From contig CM018050.1 of assembly GCA_008638375.1 (NCBI GenBank), positions 31,176,220-31,240,219 on the forward strand: 64,000 bases of DNA. Reading direction: 5' to 3'. Positions 12,820 to 24,173 of this stretch are shown here, one piece after another. The notes beneath the pieces were generated by a model, which had not been told where the DNA came from, made no database searches, and saw only the letters and a list, made by a program, of their open reading frames with translations. Source of the DNA: Nyssa sinensis (lineage: Eukaryota; Streptophyta; Magnoliopsida; Cornales; Nyssaceae). A program made the position numbers and the translations under genes. Numbering within the stretch: the first letter of the stretch is position 1; each line of letters starts with the position of its first letter.

Positions 12820-12970
12820 TAATGCTATGCTAATTAAAAAATTTACTTAAAGAACTTATACAGATGAGTTGACAGTGTTGTACAAACTTCATATCGGAGG
12901 AACTAATATAATACTGTCAACTCATCTGTGTAAATATTTTTGATAAAGAAAACTGGTAAGAATAGTATTA
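12820..12970. mobile_element. MITE related to the one at 11137
   Basis: The ends begin TAATGCTA and finish TAGTATTA in inverse relation. An internal perfect 17-bp inverted repeat (ACAGATGAGTTGACAGT at 12860-12876, its complement at 12913-12929) matches the core of the 11137 element. Noncoding. The target duplication is not clear. Confidence 0.55.
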
Positions 12971-13792
12971 GTCATAGGCAAATGAGGGACAAGGCTCCTC
13001 ATTATTTTTTCTCATAATTTTCTTCAAAATACCTTAAATGCATGCCACGTCGTTTATTGTTAAATTATTTAATAGTATATGCATGATGTGTCGTGTCATA
13101 TAGCCGACATCACTTTATGAGAAATTGAGAGAAAAATGTAGTCAAGTCTAGTCGGATCCATGCTCCACTTGTGTAGAAAATATTTAATGGTCCATGGACC
13201 ATTGATTCTAACGATTTAGATGAAGGTCATGTGTGTATGTTTCAATGTATTTTTTTGCATATATGAAATTTCTTTTTAATCGTTGGGACTATTAATAAGA
13301 GACGAGACAATAATTAATCTTGTGCCTTTTTAACTCCTCAAATTCTGAACTTTTTTCTATCATGGTGACCCATGCTGATCTAGGATCAAACCCTGAGCTC
13401 ATTTGGTTATTTTTGGTTCATTCAACTCTAAGTCCTTTTTGGGTTGCTTGCATTAGCTCCTTTTGTGCCTTATTTGACTCCAATTGCTTTTAAACAAACG
13501 ATGTTTCAGACTTTCATTTTATTACACTAACATTTTTTGAGATTTTTAACAATTACGTTAATATTTTTTAAAATTTTTAAAATTACATTGATCTCCCTTA
13601 CTTTTTCTGACAAACTACAATTAGCTCTTTCTAGTCAAATTTTTTCTTCAAAATGACAAAACTGTCCTTTTTATTTTTATCTTATTTTTATTTTTTTTTT
13701 TTTAATTTTGAACAATTTTTTCTAACTTTTTTTAAAATAATTTTTTTTATTTTATATAAAAATAAATTTAAAATTTTAATCAATATTTATTT

Positions 13793-14318
13793 AAAAATGA
13801 AAAAAATAAAAAAGGGATCAAAATTAAAAAAAAATGTGGCGTACTGATGTTTCAAGGAAAAAAAGAGTTTTGTTGTGGGTTGATTGGTGATGGTAGTGAT
13901 GATGAATTTTGTTTTTATTTTTCAAATTGTTGGAAGATAGTCTTTTTACTCATTGAACTCATGTCTTGAAAATGAAAAAAATAAAAAAAAGGGATCAAAA
14001 TTAAAAAAAAAAATGTGGCGTGCTGATGTTTCAAGGAAAAAAAGAGTTTTGTTGTGGTTTAATTGGTGATGGTAGTGATGATGAATTTTGTTTTTATTTT
14101 TCAAATTGTTGCAAGATAGTCCTTCTACTCATTGAACTCATGTCTTGAAAATAAAAAAATAAAAAAAAGGATCAAAATTAAAAAAAATGTGGGGTACTGA
14201 TGTTTCAAGGAAAAAAAAGAGTTTTGTTGTGGATTGATTGGTGATGGTACTGAGGATGAATTTTGTTTTTATTTTTCAAACTGTTGCAAGATAGTCCTTT
14301 TCCTCATTAAACTCATGT
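13793..14318. repeat. Minisatellite, three ~177-bp units
   Basis: Three consecutive units start near 13793, 13970 and 14147. Each contains GGATCAAAATT, CTGATGTTTCAAGGAAAAA, a TTGATTGGTGATGG block and CAAGATAGTC. The homologous site has two units in copy B and one in copy C. Confidence 0.85.
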
Positions 14319-15859
14319 TAAGTGTGTAAGAAATGAACACTTGTACGACTTGAATAAAATCCCGGTACTAACTCATAGACCTTTTAAACCCTGATGAAAA
14401 CTAAATTTAATGCTAGGTACCACATAAAAATTTTCTGGTATTTTGATCTTTATTCATTTCATAAAATACCATTATTGGGCAACATAATTAAAATTTGTAT
14501 GTTCTCTATTTATTTGTTTATAAGCTACAATGGCAATGGAGTTATGACCCTTGCTTTAATTGCTAGGTGCCTTGCCAACACCTCTCTTCTGTGCCCCTCC
14601 AAATTCTTAAAAAAAAAAAAAAAAATCCTCCTTTACTCTTGTGATTTTGCTAAAAGAAATTTTAAAAATAAATTAATTCCCTCAATTATTTCTTTTTTTG
14701 GGATTTTCTTAATAACTCTGTCAAAATTCTAATATTTATACTTTCACCTCAGAGTATAATGTTTAGATCCACCACCGGTTAAGAACTTAGGATCCTGTTC
14801 TTTACAGTAAAATATTATATTATTTTTTATGAGTAATGCTAAATACATCGAATTAACTTACGGGATTAGTTCACCAAATAACATTATCTATCATAGCTTT
14901 TTTTTAAAACTTAAATAAAAAATTAAATATATTTATTAATTACAAAAAAAAAAAAATTATTGACACATCATTCGATAAATCAAACTGATATACCATTATT
15001 TTCTACTTTTATAAGAAAATTTTACACTAACTTAAAACTTGTACAAATTAATTAACATAAAATCCTAATTGTAAATTCCATGTTGACTTCTCACTCAAAA
15101 CAAGATACCCAAAAGATAGTTTGCATTAGTTTATAAAACTAGTTTCTAAAATTTTTTAGTTTGTATTTTATTATTGTTCATTTTTTTTTTTTAACCAAGG
15201 GAAACAACTATAAAAGTCTCTATAGGAAATTAGGATGAACCCTTGCAAAACCCAACAATTAACAAAGATTAGCTTTCTCGAAAAACTAACAAATTATAAT
15301 TTGCCCCACTTAAGTGGGCTTGAAATCGTACCTCGTTTTTGAAGAGAGATGTGAATGCTACTTTGCCTTGGTATTACTCTTATTTGGTAAACGACATCCT
15401 TATTCCTTGGTTCGTTTTTTACAACCCGGAAATCATTAATCTACTATGTTACAACTTCCCATAATTAAAACATGGATAAAGATTTTATTTTATTTTTGCT
15501 GCTAATTAGGATAGAAGAGTGGGCAGAAGAACTCGAACCAGAATCATGCACAACAGAGAGAAATGAATATTTTTTCTCAGGGAATCTCTAACAATGAACC
15601 AATTCATATTCAAATTTAAATTTGAATCAAAATTTTTTAAAAAATTTCTCGAGCAGTAAAATCAAACCCATATTAACTCTATTTTTATTCAAACTTAAAC
15701 TCAAATCTACAAAATATTATTTATAGACTTAAATTTATATTAATTACAAACTATTTATGAACTGTTGGAGAGTATCAAATTCAAATGAGATTTTACTCAA
15801 ATTTGAGTATAAATTTAAGTAAATATTTGAGTCACGGCTGAAGATGGCTTCAGTAACAT

Positions 15860-15965
15860 CATATATAGGAAATTTTTGAGTGAAGCTAGTTTACCACATC
15901 AGCACTTGTATTTTGTGAACTTATCTAATCAGGTTCATCCACCTAGCTTCTGGCAGCTTTAGGAG
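15860..15965 (+). repeat. Interspersed repeat, CACATCAGCAC family
   Basis: A ~100-bp segment containing CACATCAGCACTTGTATTTT, GTGAACTTATCTAA and TTCATCCACCTAGCTTC. It recurs in copy B (35.22-35.32 kb) and, inverted, twice near 18.58-18.87 kb. No coding content. Confidence 0.65.
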
Positions 15966-16692
15966 CCACATTAGATCACGTTGGTGCAAAATTAACTCTT
16001 GTGTTTTACGAGATGCCTTATTTTTACTGTTTTTTTATGTCAACTTTTTGCTGTTTGTTTGTATATATCAATCCAGATTTTCAATAACACTCTATCAAAT
16101 ATACTATATCTTATTAAAATAAATAAGTTATATTATACAAAACAGAATATTATTAGATGGTTACATTACCATCTCACTGTACCATACCCATGCAAAAAAT
16201 TTTAAAAATTTTCCAATACAAAGCTAACTTGACTTCTAATATAAAAAGATTATATATATATATATATATATATTATAAGCACGTTATTGCATATTTTATT
16301 TTTCATCTAAAAAGGTAGTATACACGTTATTCAAGTATAAGATGGCCTATAATATTTTATAACTAATAATGTTTTAAAAAATCAATTTCCTTTGATTGTA
16401 TTAATATTCTTCCCATTTCTGAATAAATATAAAATACTCAATTGCAATATTTTTCACACTCATGTATTGGTTTTCCTATCATTATAAAATGCATGATTAT
16501 TGGTAAATATATACACAAAATTTAAAAATATATTATGTAAAAGTATAAAAAAAATCTATTTAGATCAAGCAAATTTTAAAATATATTATTGTCAAATTTG
16601 TTAAAAGTCATATTTCCTTTTTCTAAATAAAAAAAGGGTATAAGCATAAATAATGTTAAGAAAACAAATTCTAAAAGAAATAATGTTGCGAG

Positions 16693-17980
16693 TGTTAGGT
16701 TCATAACTGCACCAGAAGCGATTTCAAAAATTTATTTGGATCTATTTTTTTACATGAATCATACAATCTTGAAAAGAGAGGTTAGAATTATTTTGTTCTT
16801 GATAATCTTGATTGTTGAAGAAGACTTCTTGAAAAGATTGATTCAATCTTCCTTCTCTTTCTCCTCTAGGTCTTTTCCTCTTTTTTCTAAAGCAAACTGT
16901 ATCACAGAAGAGTGGGCTGCCTCTTATTTTTGTTTAGTACAAAAACTTCTTCTTTTTTTTTTTTTTTGATAAACGGCTCCTTACATATCATATATATAGG
17001 GTTTCACCTAATTAGGGCAAGAGAAGAGATCTAGTGGGCCCCAATAAGTTAGCTTCTAATTAATCAATTAAATCTTAATTATCTCATAATTAAATTAATT
17101 GACTAATTAATTTGACTATATAATTGAAATTGCACTCCAACTTAACAGAATAGAGTAAACTCATACACATTATACTTTTGCAGTTGGTCCCTCTACATGG
17201 ATATTAATAATCAGAGTTCTATATTATACTATCAAATTAATTATCTAATTATTTTAAGAACCTAATTCAATAATTATTAATCACTTGCAATTAGTCATCA
17301 TTTCAATAAACAATTTATTGAAAAGATCGGATCCAGATTTCAATGATTAACCTATTGAATTAGCACAAAGGTGATATCTATCTCTCTAATATATAATAAT
17401 ATATAAAGTGTAGATTCCATCTTGAGAATATGTGTTTCCACAGTCTAAATAATGACTTCCCAAGATACCGAAGTGTTGATCTAAAAGACCTCACTCATTG
17501 GTAACTCAAAGTTATCACTATTCAGAACTTGAGTTCACTATCCTCTCAGGATTAAGAGCTTACTACGAATAGTGAATGAGAAACTTATTAAAGATGAAAG
17601 TTCCAAATAATGCATTTCTTATAGTGATTCAGTTCAGTGTATTCTCAATACACCAATACAATAACCTAGAGTCTACTACTTTGATAGTTAAGATAAATTA
17701 CCTTATCACATAAAGGTTAACTGTATTACAGCTTTACAGATAAGATATCTAGTCTTGTCAATAGTCGCGAACAATTCTAGAATTGCTTATATAAACAATT
17801 CATATCTCTTGTGGATAAATCTCATTTATATATATGAACTACTTCTAACGACAATTTAAGGACTAATCATCTCATGATATAAAATAACATTCAAACATGT
17901 GATAATATGAAACTCAATAGTAAATTAAATTTATTAAATAATAATAAAATGTCTTTAATACGATGATATACATCCTAACA
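16693..17980 (-). mobile_element. Probable solo LTR, ~1.29 kb
   Basis: The segment starts TGTTAGG and ends CCTAACA, the short inverted ends expected of an LTR (TG..CA). On the minus strand it reads TGTTAGGATGTATATCATCG at the 5' end. Internally, plus-strand GGGTTTCACCTAATTAGGGC near 17000 is a phrase common in plant copia-type LTRs. No primer site or coding region adjoins either end. The 5-bp flanks do not match (GCGAG and ACGGG), so either the target duplication has decayed or the ends are slightly wrong. Confidence 0.5.
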
Positions 17981-18574
17981 ACGGGACCTACATGTGTTGA
18001 AGGGGCAATGGCCCATCTCCAAACTTTTAAAATTTAGATTTTTTTATCTCTAGTTTTTATAAGAATTTTTTAAAAAATTAAGAGTTGTCTTCCAATTTTT
18101 TTATATTTTTATAAAATTTCTTTTAAATTTTGATTTTTATATTTTTGTTTCCCAAATTTTATTGTTTATAGCTGCCACTAAATGTATCATAACTATTTCT
18201 TTACATAAAAAAAAATTCTTACCATTTATAATTTCTTTGTCCCGGATAGTTGTTATCCAAAAATCTTAATTGGCACATTTCACAGAATCACTCTATCTCC
18301 CTGCCTTGAGCTTCACGGAAGAAGACCAAAAAAAAAAAATTAAGGGTAATCTCATATGTTCAAATACTTATTTGTTAATTATAATTAAAAATAATAAAAT
18401 ATAACATTTAATGACTATGATTAAAATATTTAATGTCAGTGTGTTAGAACATTTAAACCTATTCCTATAACTCCATATGGTTTGGCGTGTAAAAAGGACA
18501 CCAAAGTCCTTGGTTGTCAGAACTAAAAGTTCTCTTAACTTTCTCCATTAAACAACGGTTTGGATGAATATATA

Positions 18575-18875
18575 AAAGCTGTCAAAGGCCAGGTGAATGA
18601 ACATAATTTGATAGGTTCACAAAATAAAAGTGTTGATGTGGTGAATTGGGTTCACCTAAAAATTTCTCCATCACATATATATATGGTCCTAAAACATGGA
18701 TAGAGTAAGAAGAAATTTTAACATGACTTTGTATGGATTCAACCAATACTGTCATACTATTTGAATAAAATGTTTAAAACTGTCAAAGGCCAAGTGAATG
18801 AACATAATTGGATAGTTTCACAATATAAAAGTGTTGATATGGTTCACCCAAAAATTTCTCCATAAAACGTGGGTA
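18575..18875 (-). repeat. Two inverted copies of the CACATCAGCAC repeat
   Basis: Reverse-complement copies of the repeat at 15860 occur at about 18575-18690 and 18775-18875, each reading CTGTCAAAGGCCA then GTGAATGAACATAATT. The pair forms a ~200-bp tandem duplication. The rest of 17981-19067 shows no gene. Confidence 0.65.
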
Positions 18876-19067
18876 AGATTTCTCGTAAGTTGGTGCCTTT
18901 CTTTTAAGCATATTGCTGCTTTATCTAAAGAGGGTTTGAGCTTTCTAACTAGCAACCGCAAAGTTTTAAAAACTTAATCTTTTTTCTATATTTTTTATAG
19001 AATTTTTTTAAAGCCTCCTAAAAATTTTCATATTTTTACAAAAGAATTACTTAAATTTTAACATTTG

Positions 19068-19640
19068 TGATGTTGCACTTTCTGATCAATAGGGCTTCCG
19101 CTCTTCATTGTCTGTCAAGAACTTAGAAAGGGAGATCAGAAGGCCACTGGTTTGACTCTAATGATAGCCGCTCCGATGATGAAGTCAGTAAAAATAAAAG
19201 AGACACTAAACTTAAAAGAAAATAATTAACTGTAATTGAAAAGCGTATCTTAGTGTTGTGTTTATAAGCTGCAGATCTCTTAAGTTGATTAAGATTTGGA
19301 GTCGTAAAGATCGAGATTTGATGATATCTGAAGATGATAGTTTCCATATTGGACTCTGATCTCCATGAAAGTAAGGATCGGAAGATATCCGAGAATGGTA
19401 GTTTCCATGTCACATTCTGTTTCCTCATTTTGAGGTCGGTAGGGTAAGCAAGGCTGTGATCAGCTCGGTACCTCTGTAGGCACATATTCTGAGCTTGTTG
19501 TTCTGGAGGGAAGGTCTGTGCCCTTCTGATCAAGAAACGTCTGTCAGATTTGAATAACTTTGTGTCACTTCTTGACCTGCACATAAAAGAGGTCAAACAC
19601 GTCTCAAGTTTGGGTTGGGTTGTCATTTTATAGCACATCA
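19068..19640 (-). repeat. 3' LTR of element 2
   Basis: 573 bp. On the minus strand it begins TGATGTGCTATAAAATGACA and ends in GTGCAACATCA. A TATA-like TATAAACAC lies in the minus orientation near 19260-19268. Its partner is at 28737. Confidence 0.9.
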
Positions 19641-19643
19641 GCT

Positions 19644-19654
19644 ACTCCCCCCCG
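19644..19654 (-). other. Polypurine tract of element 2
   Basis: Minus strand reads CTCGGGGGGGAG just before the 3' LTR, the plus-strand primer site for reverse transcription. Element 1 has a matching GGGGGGGAGTA tract in the same position. Confidence 0.75.
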
Positions 19655-19870
19655 AGCCTTAGTTTTGTAGGACCCATGCAGAACTGAGGTTAGGGTTTCT
19701 GAAGGGTCACGAGTATTCTCATTAATGCGCCGTTCCGTATTCTAAGAAAATAGCTGTTAATGGAGCAGTTACGGCACAATCATTACTTGAGCCGTCGATT
19801 CGGTAATTGAGGTCATCATTATCCAACTGTCGTTTGGGATTTGGGGCATTTAATGATGCCTTTAGAGTTT

Positions 19871-19879
19871 TATAAATAG
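19871..19879 (+). promoter_or_regulatory. TATA box of the antisense gene, element 2
   Basis: TATAAATAG lies 231 bp inside the 3' LTR and 242 bp before the antisense ATG, oriented against gag-pol. Element 1 has TATATAAAG at nearly the same distances from its LTR and start. The paired placement supports a real internal promoter; transcription is not shown. Confidence 0.55.
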
Positions 19880-20112
19880 TCATAATCTTTATTTTGGATT
19901 TCTTTACAAAGCCTACATTGTTTTGAAGCTATTGAGAAGAGAAAAGAGACTCTGTGCGATTCCCGGTACGCCTGCGAAGCCCTCCGTTACCTGAACTTCC
20001 CTCTCTGGTGAGCGGTAGCCTTAAACTCTTTAATTTATGTTCTATTTTTCGTCGTTCCTCTTCTATTTTCTCATTTTTCTAGTATTTTCATTCCCTTTTA
20101 TTTTTTACCGTA

Positions 20113-21853
20113 ATGTCGTCCTCCGATACACATTTCGGTAGTGTAGGAAATAGGAAAATTATTGAAGTAGGTAGTGATAGGGCACCTCCGTTTGAGGAGG
20201 TGAATGAGTCCTTTAGTAGTGATTCAGGGGTGCTATTGTTGGAAGCGCACCTTGAATCTAGGAATAGGGAGGTCGGCACATCAGGCCGATCTCAGAGATA
20301 GGAAAGTGAGAGTGCTATGACTGAGGGCATGCTAGATGCCCTCAAGACACACTTTGATTTTCCCAAAAACATGGTCTGTAGAATCCCTAAGAAATTAGAT
20401 CGCCCTTCAGACATTGAGAGGGGGGGAAATTTGCGCTTACCTCAAATGGTTCGAGGTCGGTGTGCATTTTCCTTTACACCTCCTCTTAAACGAATTCTTC
20501 TATTGGTTTAAAATCTACTTTGCCGAGTTGAATATCAACAGTTGGAGGCAAGCTTATGGCCTTGCTAGTGTTAGGTCATAAAAATGGGGTTGAGAAGGTA
20601 GATCTGGACCTCATACGGAGCAATATAGACATGAAGTACCTTAGGTCGGAGGGACTATACTATATGTCTTTTGACAAGAGGTTCAATCCCCTGACCTCGG
20701 TACCTACTTCCAACAAGATGTGGAAGAAGTGGTACTTCTTCATTAACGGAGGCTGGGAACGTGAAAACTATGAGGACCGGACGAGTTTTTTTCTAGGAAA
20801 AGTACCGGCGGCTCCTGAATCCCCTAGACCAACCTCACGACCGGATCTTGACCCTTTAGAACTTCATAGAGGCAAATCTAGTGAAGAATAAATTAGTTGT
20901 GTTGAAGAAGTTGGTACTGGCGAACTGGACGCCAGGCCCTAAGAAGGCTGGAAAGACATCCAGCCTTGTTGTTCCTCCCCCTCCTCCTCCTCAGAAGAGG
21001 ACTAAAGTGGGAGCCTCCAGCTCCCCGGAGTGCATAATCTCCAAAGAATTAGCGGCGCCAGTTGCCCGCAAGGAGCTGTTGCCATCTCTAGCTCCGCTTG
21101 CAAGTTTGACCCCCCGCGGTAAGAAGAAGTTGGGCTCGGTCCCCCTCAGCATTATTTCGATCGGGAATGGGGAGGCTACCATCAAGAGGGCTTACGAGGA
21201 GGCGTGGGTTTCCACCTCGGAACGCTTCAAGGGTGTGAAACTGTGCAGGATTTCCAGAAACCTTTTGGGCTCCCACACGAGGGTAAGAACTTTTTTTTTG
21301 TTACTTCTGTTCTGATTGGTTTGAACTTTATTTTTACAGGCCGTCTATGCCATGGATAGAATTATGGACTTCCCAGAAGAGTCTGAGAGGGAAGACAAGC
21401 TCCAGGCCGAGCTGGACGAAGCTCGCCTCCAGTTCGGGACTGCCCATTCAGCCTCCCACTCATTCGAAGAGAAGTTTTAAGAAGCAATGAACAATATGGC
21501 CATCTTGGAGTCACAGAAGAATGCCTTAGCTTCTAAGCTAGAGGCTTTAAAAAAGGAGAAGGAGGAGGCGGAAGCCGCGGCAGCTCTGAAGCTGGCTTTT
21601 AGCGTCCAGGCGACTAGGGAGGCGACTAAGGAAGAAAACTGAGAAAGAGTTTAGAGAAGAAGTAAACCAGTTAGGCGGCGAGTTCGTGGATCATGGGTAC
21701 GAGCTGTTTCGAAAGAAGATCTAGAAGCTCTACCCTGACCTCGACATATCCGGAGTGGACGAAGTTCAGCTGGATGATCCAGAACTGAGTCCCACTAAAG
21801 CCGCCCTAACTAAGCCTGCCGAAGAAGCCGCCTCCACTGCTAAAGACCCTTGA
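20113..21853 (+). pseudogene. Antisense accessory gene of element 2 (PF04195-like)
   Basis: Runs opposite to gag-pol. The N-terminal part (20113-20400) is Ser/Asp/Glu-rich. A conserved domain follows (about 20405-20800, crossing a frameshift near 20420-20560): EICAYLKWFEVG, FPLH, NEFFYWF, LNINSWR, then RSNIDMKYLRSEGLYYMSFD and KWYFFINGGW. This resembles the Pfam family 'putative gypsy type transposon' (PF04195). A Pro-rich, basic linker with PPPPPPQKRTK follows. After an intron (21283-21339) comes a charged coiled-coil-like tail (KLQAELDEARLQ, later LESQKNALASKLEALKKEKE). It ends in YELFRKK..KLYPDLDISG and an acidic tail, with TGA at 21851. In-frame stops (for example 20299) and shifts show decay. 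Function is unknown; related antisense ORFs are known from some Tat-lineage elements. Confidence 0.7.
21283..21339 (+). other. Predicted intron of the antisense gene, element 2
   Basis: GTAAGAAC donor, T-rich interior, TTTTTACAG acceptor, 57 bp. The upstream exon ends ..RNLLGSHTR and the downstream exon begins AVYAMDRIMDF then ERED..LQAELDEARL. Element 1 has an intron (42236-42305) between the equivalent peptides, which supports it. At 57 bp it is at the short limit for plant introns. Confidence 0.55.
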
Positions 21854-22014
21854 CTGGGGTGTTTTTCTTTGGTCTTGTTTTATTTGTTTTTTTTTTTTTT
21901 TTTGAGTAAGATTGTACTCTTTTGCCCTTCTGGGCTTATCAGTGAAAGAATTTTTATTTATCTCTCAATGAAAGACTTTTTATTTATCTCTATTCCTTGT
22001 GATTAATTTTGAGA

Positions 22015-22385
22015 GCATTCAGACCAGAAACACTAGCAATCAACTCAATGTTAAAACTTCAGACCTGAAACACTCGTAATCAAGACAAAGCATAACATTC
22101 AAACCTGAATCACTTGCATAATCAAATCAATGTGAAGATTTAGACCTGAAACACTTGCAGTTAAGTCAAGGTATAACATTTAGACCTGAATCACTTGCAT
22201 AATCAAATCACTGTGAAGATTTCAGACCTGAAATACTTGTAACTAAATCAATGTTAAAACTTCAGATCTGAAGAACTCGCAATTAAGTCAAAATAAAATA
22301 TTCAGACCTAAAACACTTGTAGTTAAGTCAAGATAGAATATTCAGACCTGAGACGTGATTGAGTTAAGATCGAACCTTCAGACCT
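22015..22385. repeat. Tandem array, ~46-bp units, element 2
   Basis: About eight diverged units of the form TTCAGACCTGAAACACTTG..AA(T)CAA. They lie between the end of pol and the antisense gene, in the element's 3' noncoding region. Confidence 0.75.
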
Positions 22386-22950
22386 CAGGGTCTGTGCATT
22401 AAAACGAACCATACCTATAGCACTTGTAATGGATACAAGTCTTTTAGGGATCATTAAAATGTACCAGACCCGGGGTCTGTGTATTGAGATGGACCAAACC
22501 TATAGCACTTTTAATGGATTCAAGGATTTTTAGAGGTCATTAAAATAGACCAGACCTGGGATCTGTGCATTGAGATGGACCAAGCCTATAACACTTGTAA
22601 TGGATACAAGGCTTTTAGGGGTCATTGAAATGGACTAAACCTGTGGTTTGTGTATTGAGATGGCCAAGCTTATAGCATTTATAATGGAAACAAGGCTTTT
22701 TAGGGGTCATTGAGATGGACCAAACCTAGGGTCTGTGCATTGAGATGAACCAAGCCTATAACACTTGTAATGGATACAAGGCTTTTAGGGGTCATTGAAA
22801 TGGACCAGACCTAGGGTCTGTGCACTGAGATGGACCAAACCTATAGCACTTATAATAGATACAAGGCTTTTAGGGGTCATTGAAATAGACCAAACCTGGG
22901 GTCTGTGCATTAAGATGGACCAGACTTAGGGTTTGTGCATTAAGGTGGAA
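22386..22950. repeat. Tandem array, ~86-bp units, element 2
   Basis: About six and a half units with GGTCTGTGCATTGAGATGGACC starts near 22389, 22472, 22559, 22646, 22731, 22816 and 22901. On the minus strand each contains a 30-bp core, GCACAGACCCCAGGTCTGGT then CCATYTCAAT. This is the same core that forms the 30-bp array of element 1. Here a ~56-bp spacer is added per unit. Confidence 0.8.
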
Positions 22951-22975
22951 GCACTTAAAAAGAGAAAGAAACCTT

Positions 22976-24010
22976 TCATAGATAATATTTTTGTAAGTGC
23001 TCAACATTCCAGGGCCTGGGCACAGGCTTCCCAGTTACATCCTCCAACTAGTAGGTTGTGGGCTTGACGATCTTGGTAACTCTGTAAGGCCCTTCCCAAT
23101 TAGGGGAGAGCTTTCCCATAGTGGGATCTTTGGTGTTTGGGAATACCCTTCTTAGAACGAGGTCCCCGAGCTGGAAGTTGACAGGTCTTAACCCTTGACT
23201 GAAGCTGTTGGCCATTTTTCGCAGGTATGCTTCAGTCTTGATTCTGGCCTACTCACGTCTTTCTTCAAGTAGATCTAAATTTTTTACAAGCTGTCGGTCA
23301 TTGGTTTCTTGGTCAAAGGCATCCGTCCTTAGGGTTGGAATATAGATCTCGACGGGAATGACTGCCTCAGTACCGTATGCAAGTGAGAACTATTTTTGTG
23401 GTCGATGTTTTTTTGGTGGTTCGGCAGGCCCAGAGCACTTCGGGGAGCTCTTCAACCCTCATTCCTTTAGCCTTTTCCAACATTTTCTTAATGGCATCAA
23501 GAATTGTGCGGTTGGTGACCTCCGCTTTCCCATTAGCTTGAGGATGCCCCGGTGAGGAGAAGTGGTGACTGATGTGTAGGTTTTCATAAAACTTCCCGAA
23601 CACCTTTCCAGCGAACTGCGTACCATTGTCAGAGATAATGACGCAGGGTATGCCGAACCTGCAGACTATGTTCTTCCATGTGAAGTTTTTTACCTCCGCT
23701 TTAGTAATATGGGTCAAAGGCTTAGCTTCTGCCCATTTGGAGAAATAGTCTATGGCGACAAGCAGGTATCTTCTACTTTGTGGGGCTTTTAGCAACGGTC
23801 CCACAATGTCCATCCCCCGTTGAGCAAAGGGCCAAGGACTGGCAATTGGGATGAGCTCGTGATGGGGTTAGTGTTGGTATGAGGTGAAACGTTGGCACTT
23901 GGCACACCTCTAAATATATTATTTGGCCTGTTTCAACATGCTTGGCCAATAATAACCCTAATTCAGAGCTCAGTGGGCTATGGTCCTGCCGCCGTTATGG
24001 TTTCCACAGA
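22976..24010 (-). pseudogene. Integrase of element 2 (decayed)
   Basis: Inserts the element cDNA into the chromosome. On the minus strand the zinc-binding region is still visible (H..H near 24000-23960, CAKCQ near 23900) but interrupted by stops. The catalytic core lies in the open frame 23813-23367: LLVAIDYFSKW gives the first Asp, IISDNGTQF the second, and PQANGKAEV the Glu of the D,D-35-E triad. The C-terminal part (LGDLVLRRVF, then DPTMGKLSPNWEGPYRV) ends at TGA 22978-22976. The core residues survive, but frames before and after are broken. Confidence 0.85.
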
Positions 24011-24173
24011 TTCCTTCATGTATCTCGGCTAGGACGTATTGGGATTCCTCTAAGGATAGGCATCTCAAGAGAGGTTGGGTGTAAGATCTTTAGTAGATCT
24101 TTCCGTTCAGGAACAGATATTGAGCTGCCCTGATCTGAATCCTTCGAGCTTGGTTCTTATCTTTTGGAAGCAG

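Larger units (their letters stand above)
12985..16565. repeat. Flank copy A of a three-copy segmental repeat
   Basis: Noncoding sequence matching the region upstream of UGT1 (copy B, 32.4-35.67 plus 44.72-45.05 kb) and of UGT2 (copy C, 48.66-50.29 kb) almost line by line. Landmarks are GACCCATGCTGATCTAGGAT near 13368, a minisatellite near 13.8 kb and a block near 14395 reading ACTAAATTTAATGCTAGGTA. Copy A lacks a ~95-bp segment shared by B and C near 32.9 and 49.13 kb. It also has no retrotransposon at its TA microsatellite near 16253, so it preserves the empty site of element 1. Confidence 0.85.

Noticed and set aside
13653..13847. 64-codon frame in copy A
   Set aside because: Made of T- and A-runs encoding Phe/Lys/Ile stretches and not preserved in copies B and C.
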